A stretch of DNA of 12,965 nt. It comes from an uncultured Oscillospiraceae bacterium. GTDB taxonomy: Bacteria; Bacillota_A; Clostridia; Oscillospirales; Oscillospiraceae. Position 1 is the stretch's first letter, and each line of letters opens with the position of its first letter. The stretch covers positions 1 through 12,965 of the forward strand of contig CAKTZK010000044.1 of NCBI GenBank assembly GCA_934635515.1, in the 5' to 3' direction. Under the pieces are notes generated by a model. That model saw nothing but the letters and a program-made list of their open reading frames with translations, made no database searches and had not been told where the DNA came from. This document shows, piece after piece, positions 1 to 5,817 of this stretch. The position numbers and the translations under genes are program-made.

Positions 1-5
1 CCCCC

Positions 6-72
6 AATTTTGACCGCGGCCACTCGCTCACCTCGCTTCATCCGCCACCGGCGGCGCTCGGCTCGCTCCCCA
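6..72 (-). repeat. 67-bp dispersed repeat, copy 1
   Basis: Read on the minus strand, this stretch matches 5022-5088 on the plus strand at 62 of 67 positions with no gaps. It contains a small hairpin, CCGCC-GGT-GGCGG, where the other copy has CTGCC-AGT-GGCAG, so one base pair has changed on both sides. It lies upstream of the HAD-family gene and has no coding sense that I can support. Function is unknown. Confidence 0.85.
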
Positions 73-113
73 CATCGCCCCGCCAAGATCTGCGCCGCAA
101 CTCTTGTAACAGT

Positions 114-153
114 GTCATTGCGAGACCAGTCCGCAGACTGGTCGTGGCAATCC
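114..153 (+). repeat. Short palindromic dispersed repeat (GTCATTGCG family)
   Basis: The element opens with GTCATTGCG, has an 8-bp stem GACCAGTC / GACTGGTC (124-131 with 136-143, loop CGCA), and closes with GTGGCAATCC, whose GGCA(A) pairs back to TTGC. A related copy starts at 4991 with the same opening and a different but still self-complementary stem. Similar repeats are, as I recall, common between genes of gut Clostridia. It sits about 60 bases before the HAD gene start. Confidence 0.7.
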
Positions 154-212
154 GCACCCCCCGTCCCCGCCGACTTTTCCTACCAAATCCCCCCAAAAAA
201 GGAGACACACTC

Positions 213-1091
213 ATGACCAAGCCCATTATTGCCCTGCTGTATGACTTTGATAAGACCCTCTGCACCACCGACATGGAGGACTATACCTTCATCCCCGCCC
301 TGGGCTATAAGCCCGCTCAGTTCTGGAAAAAGGCCAACGACTTTGGCTACAGCAACCGTATGGACGGCCTTCTGGCCTATATGTATACCATGATCGAGGA
401 GTGCCGGGCGCAGAACATCCGGTTGGATCGGGATTTCCTGGTGCGCTGCGGCCACGGTATAGAGTTGTTTCCCGGGGTGAAGGACTGGTTTGGCCGCATC
501 AACGCCTTCGGCGAGAGCCAGGGCGTAGCCATTGAGCACTATGTCATCTCCTCCGGTCTCCGGGAGATCATCGAGGGCAGCGGCATCAGCCACGAGTTTA
601 AGGAGATCTACGCCTGCGAGTTTTTCTATAACGCCGAGGGCCTGGCCTCCTGGCCCAAGCTGGATGTCAACTTTACCAATAAGACCCAGTTTGTCTACCG
701 CATCAATAAGGGCGTGCTGGACGTGTCCGACGACCGCACCCTCAACGCCTCCATGCCCGATGACAGCAAGCGCATCCCCTTCACCAACATGATCTACATC
801 GGCGACGGCCTCTCCGATGTCCCCTGCATGAAGATGATGCGCTCCTACGGCGGCGAAGCCATCGCCGTCTATCAGGAGGAAAACCGCCAGGGCGTAGAGG
901 ACCTGCTGAGTAAGGGCCGTGTGGACTTTATTTTCCCTGCGGACTATCGGGCGGGCACCGCCCTGGAGAGCACCGTGCAGAATATCATCCGCAAGATGGC
1001 CATTGCCGACGCGCTCACGGAGGAAAACAGCCACCAGCTTCGCCAGATCGGCCGGGGCGACCTGCCCTACCAGGCCAGCCTGTTTGAGTGA
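213..1091 (+). CDS. HAD-superfamily hydrolase, phosphoserine-phosphatase-like
   Basis: A 292-residue cytoplasmic protein of the haloacid dehalogenase superfamily, probably a phosphatase; the substrate cannot be told from sequence. Motif I is DFDKTL at residues 11-16 (D11 nucleophile, D13 acid/base). Motif II is VISSG (S113/S114), K157 is a candidate for motif III, and motif IV is GDGLSD at 197-202 with the metal-binding aspartates. Residues between about 20 and 105 form a helical insertion (cap) that would set specificity. There is no signal peptide or membrane segment. The ATG at 213 was chosen because AAAAAAGGAGA sits just before it; a longer frame from GTG 144 would run back through a dispersed repeat and has no ribosome site. 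It appears to be a single-gene unit ending at the terminator at 1158-1198. I saw no clear promoter in 1-212. Confidence 0.9.
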   Translation: MTKPIIALLYDFDKTLCTTDMEDYTFIPALGYKPAQFWKKANDFGYSNRMDGLLAYMYTMIEECRAQNIRLDRDFLVRCGHGIELFPGVKDWFGRINAFGESQGVAIEHYVISSGLREIIEGSGISHEFKEIYACEFFYNAEGLASWPKLDVNFTNKTQFVYRINKGVLDVSDDRTLNASMPDDSKRIPFTNMIYIGDGLSDVPCMKMMRSYGGEAIAVYQEENRQGVEDLLSKGRVDFIFPADYRAGTALESTVQNIIRKMAIADALTEENSHQLRQIGRGDLPYQASLFE

Positions 1092-1157
1092 GCCGAGGGA
1101 CCTGCGGCGGAGCGTTTAGCTGCGCCCTGAACGGTCATAAACCGATTTAAAGAGCCA

Positions 1158-1198
1158 AAAGGGCTTGCCGCCTGCATACAGCAGGCGGCAAGCCCTTT
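1158..1198. terminator. Strong bidirectional terminator
   Basis: A perfect 18-bp stem (1158-1175 with 1181-1198) encloses the 5-base loop ATACA. The stem begins AAAGGGC and ends GCCCTTT, so each strand has a short A/T tract. It lies between two convergent genes, so it probably ends both transcripts. The U tract is short, but the stem is very stable. Confidence 0.85.
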
Positions 1199-1216
1199 GA
1201 CATATCCGCGTTTGGC

Positions 1217-1630
1217 TCAGTCGTCCATCTCCACGGTCACGTGGTCCGTGCCGTGGCGCTGGAATTCGCCCAGATATTCGTTCATCCGGTCCATGATCTC
1301 GTCGTAGTTCTCCGGTGTCACCGGGGGATCGTCCAGGTCACGCAGGGCAAGCTCCTGCGCCAGGATCTCAAAAAACACATTGTCCTCATAGGCCATGATG
1401 GCCTCGTGGATGCCGCCCTCGGCAAAGGCCCGGGAGGGGATCAGCTCCCCCTCATACAGCTCCGTCAGCTTTTCCATGCCCTGGCCCAGGCAGTGGGAGA
1501 ACACCAGGCTCTCCACCTGGTCGTAGTCCCGGATGCGGTCGTCGCCCCGGGTGGAATTGAGCACCCAGTTGCCGATATACACCAGATCCAGCAGACGCCG
1601 AAACTGTTTTTGCGTCAGTTTAAGTTCCAT
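1217..1630 (-). CDS. Small acidic protein of unknown function
   Basis: A 137-residue protein that I do not recognise as a named family, though it resembles small conserved hypothetical proteins of Clostridia. It begins MELKLTQKQFRRLL, is rich in Asp and Glu towards the C-terminus (ending VEMDD), and looks largely helical and soluble, with no signal peptide, membrane segment or metal motif. The frame is open to 1753, but the ATG at 1630 is preceded by AAGGAGG at a good distance, and the extra upstream 41 codons overlap its likely promoter and part of the murI promoter, so the short form is preferred. It is divergent from murI and convergent with the HAD gene; no functional partner is evident. 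Coding is supported by the strong ribosome site, the terminator and codon use like the neighbours. Confidence 0.75.
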   Translation of the reverse strand: MELKLTQKQFRRLLDLVYIGNWVLNSTRGDDRIRDYDQVESLVFSHCLGQGMEKLTELYEGELIPSRAFAEGGIHEAIMAYEDNVFFEILAQELALRDLDDPPVTPENYDEIMDRMNEYLGEFQRHGTDHVTVEMDD

Positions 1631-1670
1631 TGCAGGCACCTCCTTGCCGTTTGCTTCCCTATTGCGTTTC

Positions 1671-1699
1671 AGTATAGCAGAAGAAAGGAGAAATTGCCA
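1671..1699 (-). promoter_or_regulatory. Possible promoter for the small unknown gene
   Basis: On the minus strand TATACT (1676-1671) makes a good -10 box. The best -35 at 17-base spacing is TGGCAA (1699-1694), which is weak. It lies about 40 bases before the ATG at 1630. Confidence 0.45.
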
Positions 1700-1732
1700 C
1701 TGAAAAAAATGGACAGCTGCACCAAATTTTCC

Positions 1733-1761
1733 TTGTGATAGTTGCCGATCCATAGTATAAT
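1733..1761 (+). promoter_or_regulatory. Sigma-A type promoter for murI
   Basis: TTGTGA (1733-1738), 17-base spacer, TATAAT (1756-1761). Transcription would start near 1768, about 29 bases before the murI ATG. The box pair fits the housekeeping consensus well, so the murI cluster probably starts here. Confidence 0.75.
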
Positions 1762-1796
1762 TGATTGGTTAATATGATCATTCGAGGTGAATCATT

Positions 1797-2609
1797 ATGG
1801 ATCAGCGCCCCGTAGGGGTCTTTGATTCCGGCGTAGGCGGCCTCACCGCCGTGCGGGAACTGCGAAAGCTCCTCCCCTCTGAAAACATTATATACTTCGG
1901 AGACTCATCCCGTGTGCCTTATGGCGGCCGCTCTCCGGAAATTCTGCTGAAATATGCCCGGCAGGACATTCATTTTCTCCGCAGCTTTGACATCAAGGCC
2001 ATCCTGGTGGCCTGCGGCACCGTGTCCACCACCTGCCTGCCCACTCTGCAGCGGGAAAATGACCTGCCCATCCTGGGCGTGGTGGAGCCCGCCTGCCGCC
2101 GGGCTGTGTCGGTGACCAAGTGCGGCCGGGTGGGGCTGATCGCCACCGCCGCCTCCGTCCGCAGCGGCGCCTACGAGCAGTGTATCGGCCGGCTGGACCC
2201 GGCGGTGCAGGTGGTGGCCAAGGCCTGCCCCCTGTTTGTCCCGCTGGTGGAAAACGGGCGCTATAAGCCCGGCGACGCCGTCATCGAGACCGTGGCCCGG
2301 GAATATCTGGAGCCGCTGCGCCGGACGGGCATCGACACGCTCATCCTGGGATGCACCCACTATCCGCTGCTCATGGACATCATCGGGTCCATCATGGGCC
2401 CGGATGTCACCCTCATCAACGCCAGCGAGGAGGCCGCCTGGGACCTTAAGCGCGCCCTTCGCTCCATGGATCTGCTCTCTGATGCCCTCAGCGGCGAGCC
2501 TACCCTCTACGCCAGCGACCAGCCTTCGGATTTCCGCACGGTGGCCCAGCAGTTCCTACAGGAGGAGATCACCAAGCCTGTCCTGCCTGTGGACATCGAC
2601 CGGTATTAA
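1797..2609 (+). CDS. murI: Glutamate racemase
   Basis: Interconverts L- and D-glutamate to supply D-Glu for peptidoglycan; cytoplasmic. The 270-residue length is usual for MurI. Seen in order: FDSGVGG at 9-15 (D10, S11), YFGDSSRVPYG at 33-43, the first catalytic cysteine in VACGT (C73), the second in GCTHYP (C186, H188), and PLVENG near 149-154. The known family mechanism uses the two cysteines as opposing acid/base pair, and both are present. The residue after C73 is Gly where most MurI proteins have Asn (ACNT), a substitution I also recall in some Clostridia, so I still call it MurI. The start is ATG 1797, with GAGGTGA upstream. It is followed by the DUF1934 gene after 10 bases and then argS. 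Confidence 0.93.
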   Translation: MDQRPVGVFDSGVGGLTAVRELRKLLPSENIIYFGDSSRVPYGGRSPEILLKYARQDIHFLRSFDIKAILVACGTVSTTCLPTLQRENDLPILGVVEPACRRAVSVTKCGRVGLIATAASVRSGAYEQCIGRLDPAVQVVAKACPLFVPLVENGRYKPGDAVIETVAREYLEPLRRTGIDTLILGCTHYPLLMDIIGSIMGPDVTLINASEEAAWDLKRALRSMDLLSDALSGEPTLYASDQPSDFRTVAQQFLQEEITKPVLPVDIDRY

Positions 2610-2619
2610 GGAGGCCCAA

Positions 2620-3045
2620 ATGGAAGGAAACGCTCAAATTCGCATCGCCAGCCGCAGCAAGTTCGGCGGCGTGGAGGACGTGATCCGCATGGAGGGCACC
2701 GCCACCGTGGAAAAGACCGACTACGGCTGGCATCTTTGGTACGAGGCCGTCAACTGCGAGGATGAAAAGTCCACCGTCCGCTCGGATATAAAGCTGGAAA
2801 ACGAGACCGGCCGGGCCATTGTGGTCAACGAAGCGGAGGGCTACGGCCTGCTTTTAGACCCGGAGGCCGTTACCGCCACCCAGATCAAAACGCCCCAGGG
2901 AAGCATCACCCTAAACGTGAAGACCAAGGAGGTCAACTGGGACCTGGTGGGGCGCAAGGACGGGTCCGTGACCCTGGAATATATGTTGCTGGTGGGCATA
3001 CAGCCCCTCAGCGCCCTGCGCATCAGCCTGTTTCTAAAGAAATAG
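2620..3045 (+). CDS. DUF1934 family protein, YwiB-like
   Basis: A 141-residue protein of the DUF1934/YwiB family, predicted as a small soluble beta-barrel. The function is not established. The sequence alternates short beta-type stretches (IRIASRSKFGG, ITLNVKTKEVNWDLV, VTLEYMLLVG), and ends with the family's typical LRISLFLKK-like strand. The start is ATG 2620; its ribosome site TAAGGAGG overlaps the murI stop codon, so the two genes are probably translated from one transcript. In Bacillus subtilis ywiB is beside argS, and the same neighbour is found here 99 bases downstream, which supports both the family call and an old link with argS. A longer frame starting inside murI is out of phase with murI and is rejected. 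Confidence 0.85.
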   Translation: MEGNAQIRIASRSKFGGVEDVIRMEGTATVEKTDYGWHLWYEAVNCEDEKSTVRSDIKLENETGRAIVVNEAEGYGLLLDPEAVTATQIKTPQGSITLNVKTKEVNWDLVGRKDGSVTLEYMLLVGIQPLSALRISLFLKK

Positions 3046-3103
3046 CAGGCGAAAAATCTTCGATTTTTCCGCCTGCGGACGGCAAACTCTGCGAGGCTTT
3101 TTT
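3045..3103 (+). terminator. Leader hairpins and T tract between DUF1934 gene and argS
   Basis: A 14-bp stem with one bulge (GCAGGCG-AAAAATC at 3045-3058 with 3062-3076, loop TTC) begins in the DUF1934 stop codon. A second, weaker GCCT...AGGC hairpin (3071-3097) follows and ends in TTTTTT (3098-3103). Together they could be a partial terminator or attenuator before argS. No T-box signature is visible, so the control signal, if any, is unknown. The last 18 bases recur in 9038-9055. Confidence 0.5.
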
Positions 3104-3144
3104 ATAAATTGTGTTTTTAAAGAAAATCTAAGGAGTATACTGCT

Positions 3145-4887
3145 ATGAATATGATACAAAACGCCAAGGACCAGGTGCTGGAGCTGACCCTGGCCGCCTA
3201 CCGCAAGGCCGCAGACGCAGGCCTCCTCCCGGCCGACTGCCCCGTGCAGCCCTCGGTGGAAATTCCCAAGGACACCGCCAACGGCGACTACACCACCACC
3301 TTCTGCCTGGCCGCCGCCAAGGCCCTGCGCAAGAATCCCCGGGAGGTGGCCCAGATCCTACTGGACAACATGGACCTCGCGGGCAGCTATTTTACCTCTG
3401 CTGCCATGGCGGGTCCCGGTTTTCTGAATTTTACCCTGGGCACACGCTGGTTCGGTGAGACCGTGGCCGCCGTCCAGCGCGAGGGCGCGGACTACGGCAA
3501 AAACGATATGCTTGCAGGTAAAAAATACATGGTGGAGTTCGTCTCCGCCAACCCCACCGGCCCCATGCACATGGGCAACGCCCGGGGCGGCGTTCTGGGC
3601 GACACCCTGGCCTCGGTGCTGCAAAAGTCCGGCGCTGATGTGTGGCGGGAGTTCTATGTGAACGACGCGGGCAACCAGATCGAGAAATTCGCCAAGAGCC
3701 TGGAGGCCCGGTATTTCCAAATCTTCAAGGGGGAGGACGCGGTGGAGTTCCCCGAGGACGGCTACCACGGCGACGACATCCGGGAACTGGCCCGGCTCTA
3801 CGCCGACGCTCACGGCGACGACCTATTAAGCGCCGACGAAAAGACCCGCCACGATGCTCTGGCCCGGTTCGGTCTGGACCACAACATCCCCAAGATGAAG
3901 GCCGACTTGGCCCGCTACGGCATTCAGTACGATGAGTGGTTCTTCGAGTCCAGCCTCCATGAGAGCGGCTATGTGGCCGACTCTGTGGCGGAGCTTACCA
4001 AGCGCGGCTACACCTACGAAAAAGACGGCGCCCTGTGGCTCAAGACCAGCGAAATTCTCGCAAAAGAGCTGAAGGCCGCCGGAAAGAGTGACGAGGCCAT
4101 TGAAAAGCTGGGTCTGAAGGACGATGTCCTTCGCCGGGCCAACGGCTTTTACACCTACTTCGCCGCCGACATTGCCTATCACCGCAATAAATTCGCCGTT
4201 CGCGGCTTCGACAAGGTCATCAATATCTGGGGTGCCGACCACCACGGCCATGTGGCCCGGCTGAAGGGTGCCATGGATGCCCTGGGTCTGGACGGTGCCC
4301 ATCGCCTGGACATCGTGCTCATGCAGCTGGTGAAGCTGGTGCAGGACGGCGAGATCGTCCGTATGTCCAAGCGCACCGGCAAGGCCGTGTCCCTGACGGA
4401 CCTGCTGGATATGGTCCCGGTGGATGCCTGCCGCTACTTCTTCAACGCCAAGCCCGAGACCCAGATGGAGTTCGACCTGGGCCTGGCTGTCCGGGAGGAC
4501 AGCGAAAACCCCGTGTACTATGTTCAGTACGCCTACGCCCGGATCTGCACGCTGCTGAAAAACCTGGCCGCCGACGGCCACACCGTCCCGGCCCCGGATG
4601 CCGTGGATTTCTCTCTGCTGACAGACCCCACGGAGCTGGCCCTCATCAAGCAGATCGCAAACTACTGCGACATCGTGCGCCTGGCCGCCCGGGACTACGA
4701 CCCCAGCTTCATCAACCGCTATCTCACGGACCTGGCTGCAGCCTTCCACAAGTTCTATAACGCCTGCCGCATCAAGGGCGAGGCGGAGGACCTGCTGAAC
4801 GCCCGGCTCCTGCTGGCGGACACCGCCCGCAGCGTGCTGAAAAACGGCATGACTCTCATCGGCTGCTCCGCCCCGGAGAAGATGTGA
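3145..4887 (+). CDS. argS: Arginyl-tRNA synthetase
   Basis: Class I aminoacyl-tRNA synthetase that charges tRNA-Arg with arginine in the cytoplasm. The 580 residues fit the family. Domains in order: N-terminal ArgS additional domain (about 1-100), Rossmann catalytic core with EFVSANPTGPMHMGNARGG (131-149; HMGN is the HIGH motif at 142-145), the WGADHHGH stretch, the KMSKS-type loop MSKRTGK (407-413), and a C-terminal DALR-type helical anticodon-binding domain in roughly the last 120 residues. AAGGAGT at 3130-3136 precedes ATG 3145; a second ATG two codons later is less well placed. It is third in the murI cluster, and a strong terminator follows at 4920-4958. The leader hairpins at 3045-3103 may tune its expression apart from murI. 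Confidence 0.97.
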   Translation: MNMIQNAKDQVLELTLAAYRKAADAGLLPADCPVQPSVEIPKDTANGDYTTTFCLAAAKALRKNPREVAQILLDNMDLAGSYFTSAAMAGPGFLNFTLGTRWFGETVAAVQREGADYGKNDMLAGKKYMVEFVSANPTGPMHMGNARGGVLGDTLASVLQKSGADVWREFYVNDAGNQIEKFAKSLEARYFQIFKGEDAVEFPEDGYHGDDIRELARLYADAHGDDLLSADEKTRHDALARFGLDHNIPKMKADLARYGIQYDEWFFESSLHESGYVADSVAELTKRGYTYEKDGALWLKTSEILAKELKAAGKSDEAIEKLGLKDDVLRRANGFYTYFAADIAYHRNKFAVRGFDKVINIWGADHHGHVARLKGAMDALGLDGAHRLDIVLMQLVKLVQDGEIVRMSKRTGKAVSLTDLLDMVPVDACRYFFNAKPETQMEFDLGLAVREDSENPVYYVQYAYARICTLLKNLAADGHTVPAPDAVDFSLLTDPTELALIKQIANYCDIVRLAARDYDPSFINRYLTDLAAAFHKFYNACRIKGEAEDLLNARLLLADTARSVLKNGMTLIGCSAPEKM

Positions 4888-4919
4888 TTTGTAAAGTAAT
4901 TTATAATCTAATACGCAGC

Positions 4920-4958
4920 AAAACCCTCCGACTTCAAACCTCGAAGCCGGAGGGTTTT
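4920..4958 (+). terminator. Terminator after argS
   Basis: Stem AAAACCCTCCG-A-CTTC (4920-4935) pairs with GAAG-C-CGGAGGGTTTT (4943-4958), with a single A/C mismatch and a 7-base loop. The TTTT at the end of the 3' arm gives the U tract. It begins 33 bases after the argS stop. Confidence 0.88.
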
Positions 4959-4990
4959 GATTCCTCACCACACCCCTTGTAAAAAAACAT

Positions 4991-5021
4991 GTCATTGCGT
5001 GGCCAGTGCGCACACTGGCCG
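4991..5021 (+). repeat. Palindromic repeat, GTCATTGCG family, second copy
   Basis: It opens with GTCATTGCG like 114-153, followed by GGCCAGTG-CG-CACTGGCC and GTGG. The stem sequence differs from the first copy yet stays self-complementary. It runs directly into the 67-bp repeat at 5022, so two families abut. Confidence 0.65.
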
Positions 5022-5088
5022 TGGGGAGCGAGCTGAGCGCTGCCAGTGGCAGAAGAAGCGAGGTGAGCGAGTGGCCGCGGTCAAAATT
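5022..5088 (+). repeat. 67-bp dispersed repeat, copy 2
   Basis: Inverted relative to copy 1 (6-72), 62 of 67 bases identical and no gaps. Its internal hairpin is CTGCC-AGT-GGCAG (5040-5052). Two of the five differences are the two sides of one base pair (T-A here, C-G in copy 1). The last bases overlap a further inverted repeat, 5082-5123. Confidence 0.85.
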
Positions 5089-5123
5089 TCAAGCGTCCGC
5101 CGTAAGGCAGCACGGAAATTTTG
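5082..5123. repeat. Inverted repeat CAAAATTTC / GAAATTTTG
   Basis: Nine bases at 5082-5090 are the exact reverse complement of 5115-5123, with a 24-base loop. A further GCGGT (5077-5081) and ACCGC (5126-5130) can pair across a short bulge. It overlaps the end of the 67-bp repeat. Confidence 0.6.
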
Positions 5124-5171
5124 GGCACCGCAACAGGGACATCCGTTCTCCCTTGCGGGGACAACCCTTCC

Positions 5172-5235
5172 GGCGCTTCGCGCCACCTCCCCTTACACAG
5201 GGGAGGCTTTTTTGTTGCCTCCCCTGCGCAAGGGG
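5172..5235. repeat. Multi-hairpin repeat with four alternately complementary segments
   Basis: A small hairpin GGCGC-TTC-GCGCC (5172-5184) is followed by CCTCCCCT (5186-5193), AGGGGAGG (5199-5206), CCTCCCCT (5218-5225) and AGGGG (5231-5235). The second segment can pair with the first or the third, and the fourth with the third, so two exclusive folds exist. A TTTTTT run follows the first possible hairpin (5208-5213), which gives that fold a terminator-like shape. Confidence 0.7.
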
Positions 5236-5280
5236 AAATCGCCGAAGCGCTGCCAGTGGCAGAAAAAGCGAAGCGATTTC
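5235..5280. repeat. Hairpin repeat sharing the core of the 67-bp element
   Basis: Outer arms GAAATCGC (5235-5242) and GCGATTTC (5273-5280) enclose a copy of the core GCGCTGCCAGTGGCAGAA seen in the 67-bp repeat, with the same inner hairpin CTGCC-AGT-GGCAG (5250-5262). The core is shared but the flanking arms are unrelated. Confidence 0.65.
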
Positions 5281-5291
5281 GAGGAAGTGCC

Positions 5292-5366
5292 CCGATTGGC
5301 AGGCACGACAGTGCCTGGGAATCGGCTGGCACGACGGTGGGCAGGCTGTCACGGCGAAGCCGTGAC
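5292..5366. repeat. Two further stem-loops
   Basis: CCGATT (5292-5297) pairs with AATCGG (5320-5325) around an inner stem AGGCAC-GACA-GTGCCT (5301-5316). Next comes GTCACGGC-GAA-GCCGTGAC (5348-5366), a perfect 8-bp stem with a 3-base loop. Neither has a T tract, so they are not ordinary terminators. Confidence 0.6.
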
Positions 5367-5400
5367 TGAGGGAGCGACCCCAGCACCCTTGTTACACTCC

Positions 5401-5430
5401 GTAGGGGCGACCCTCGCGGTCGCCCGCCCC
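5401..5430 (+). repeat. GTAGGGG...CCGCCCC palindromic repeat, member 1
   Basis: Begins GTAGGGG, ends CCGCCCC, with stem GGGCGACC (5405-5412) and GGTCGCCC (5418-5425), loop CTCGC. Two further members with the same ends and different stems lie at 5694-5721 (minus) and 5744-5774 (plus). Confidence 0.7.
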
Positions 5431-5465
5431 ACCGCACTTCTTGTGCCCCCAAATGCCTCCGGCGG

Positions 5466-5497
5466 CTCCCTTTCTTTCACCAGCGAAAGAAAGGGAG
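5466..5497. repeat. Perfect 13-bp stem-loop
   Basis: CTCCCTTTCTTTC (5466-5478) is followed by loop ACCAGC and its exact reverse complement GAAAGAAAGGGAG (5485-5497). No T tract follows on either strand beyond the stem itself. Confidence 0.65.
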
Positions 5498-5509
5498 GAA
5501 AGAACGCCG

Positions 5510-5528
5510 CCAAAACCAATGGTTTTGG
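5510..5528. repeat. 19-base palindrome
   Basis: CCAAAACCA-A-TGGTTTTGG is an inverted repeat with a single central base. As DNA it could be a dimeric protein site, as RNA a stem with a 3-base loop. It lies 13 bases after the previous stem-loop and is probably part of the same repeat unit (inference). Confidence 0.5.
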
Positions 5529-5693
5529 AATCCTTGCGCGGGCGTGGTGCGGAATGTGTCGGGACCTTTCAGCCCCGCGAATAAAACGGTGCAAATCCGT
5601 TTCGTGCTTTCGTACTGTCTCTGCGTCTATCCACCGCGACGCGCTCCGCGCTTGTGCTGTCTGTCCAAACAGAGAAAACCTCTGCGTCTACCA

Positions 5694-5721
5694 ACGGGAG
5701 GGGCAGAGCCCCGCCCCTACG
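5694..5721 (-). repeat. GTAGGGG-type palindromic repeat, member 2 (inverted)
   Basis: On the minus strand it begins GTAGGGGC and holds the short stem GGGGC-TCT-GCCCC (5700-5712), ending CTCCC where the other two members have CCGCCCC. It lies opposite in orientation to members 1 and 3. Confidence 0.55.
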
Positions 5722-5743
5722 AAATTCTATCGTCAACCGCTGC

Positions 5744-5774
5744 GTAGGGGACGATGCCCACATCGTCCCGCCCC
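5744..5774 (+). repeat. GTAGGGG...CCGCCCC palindromic repeat, member 3
   Basis: Begins GTAGGGG and ends CCGCCCC like member 1, but the stem is GGGACGATG / CATCGTCCC (5748-5756 with 5761-5769, loop CCCA). It is the last repeat before spmB, 43 bases from that gene's stop codon, and would be in the 3' end of the spmAB transcript. Confidence 0.7.
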
Positions 5775-5817
5775 ACCGCCCCCATGCACCTTACCCCATC
5801 TTCCCCTTTTCTCTACC

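Larger units (their letters stand above)
4888..5817. other. Gene-free stretch packed with palindromic repeats
   Basis: No frame here has a ribosome site, family motif or codon pattern that I can support, so I call it non-coding. It holds the argS terminator (4920-4958) and then, from 4991 to 5774, more than ten stem-loops of at least four repeat types, listed separately. The tail 5775-5817 is C-rich and has nothing recognisable. No transposase, terminal inverted repeats with target duplications, or attachment site was found. Confidence 0.75.

Noticed and set aside
1..212. Insertion sequence or transposon end upstream of the HAD gene
   Set aside because: There is no transposase frame or target duplication; only short dispersed repeats are present.
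180..1034. 284-codon antisense frame over the HAD gene
   Set aside because: The plus-strand frame carries DFDKT and GDGLSD motifs and a ribosome site; the antisense frame has none.
3046..3144. T-box riboswitch before argS
   Set aside because: The leader is only about 100 bases and has no T-box core sequence or specifier stem that I could find.
3826..5013. 395-codon antisense frame over argS
   Set aside because: It crosses the argS terminator and a repeat, has no ribosome site, and mirrors argS codon bias.
4991..5774. CRISPR array
   Set aside because: The repeats are of different families, in both orientations, and lack regular spacing or a constant direct repeat.
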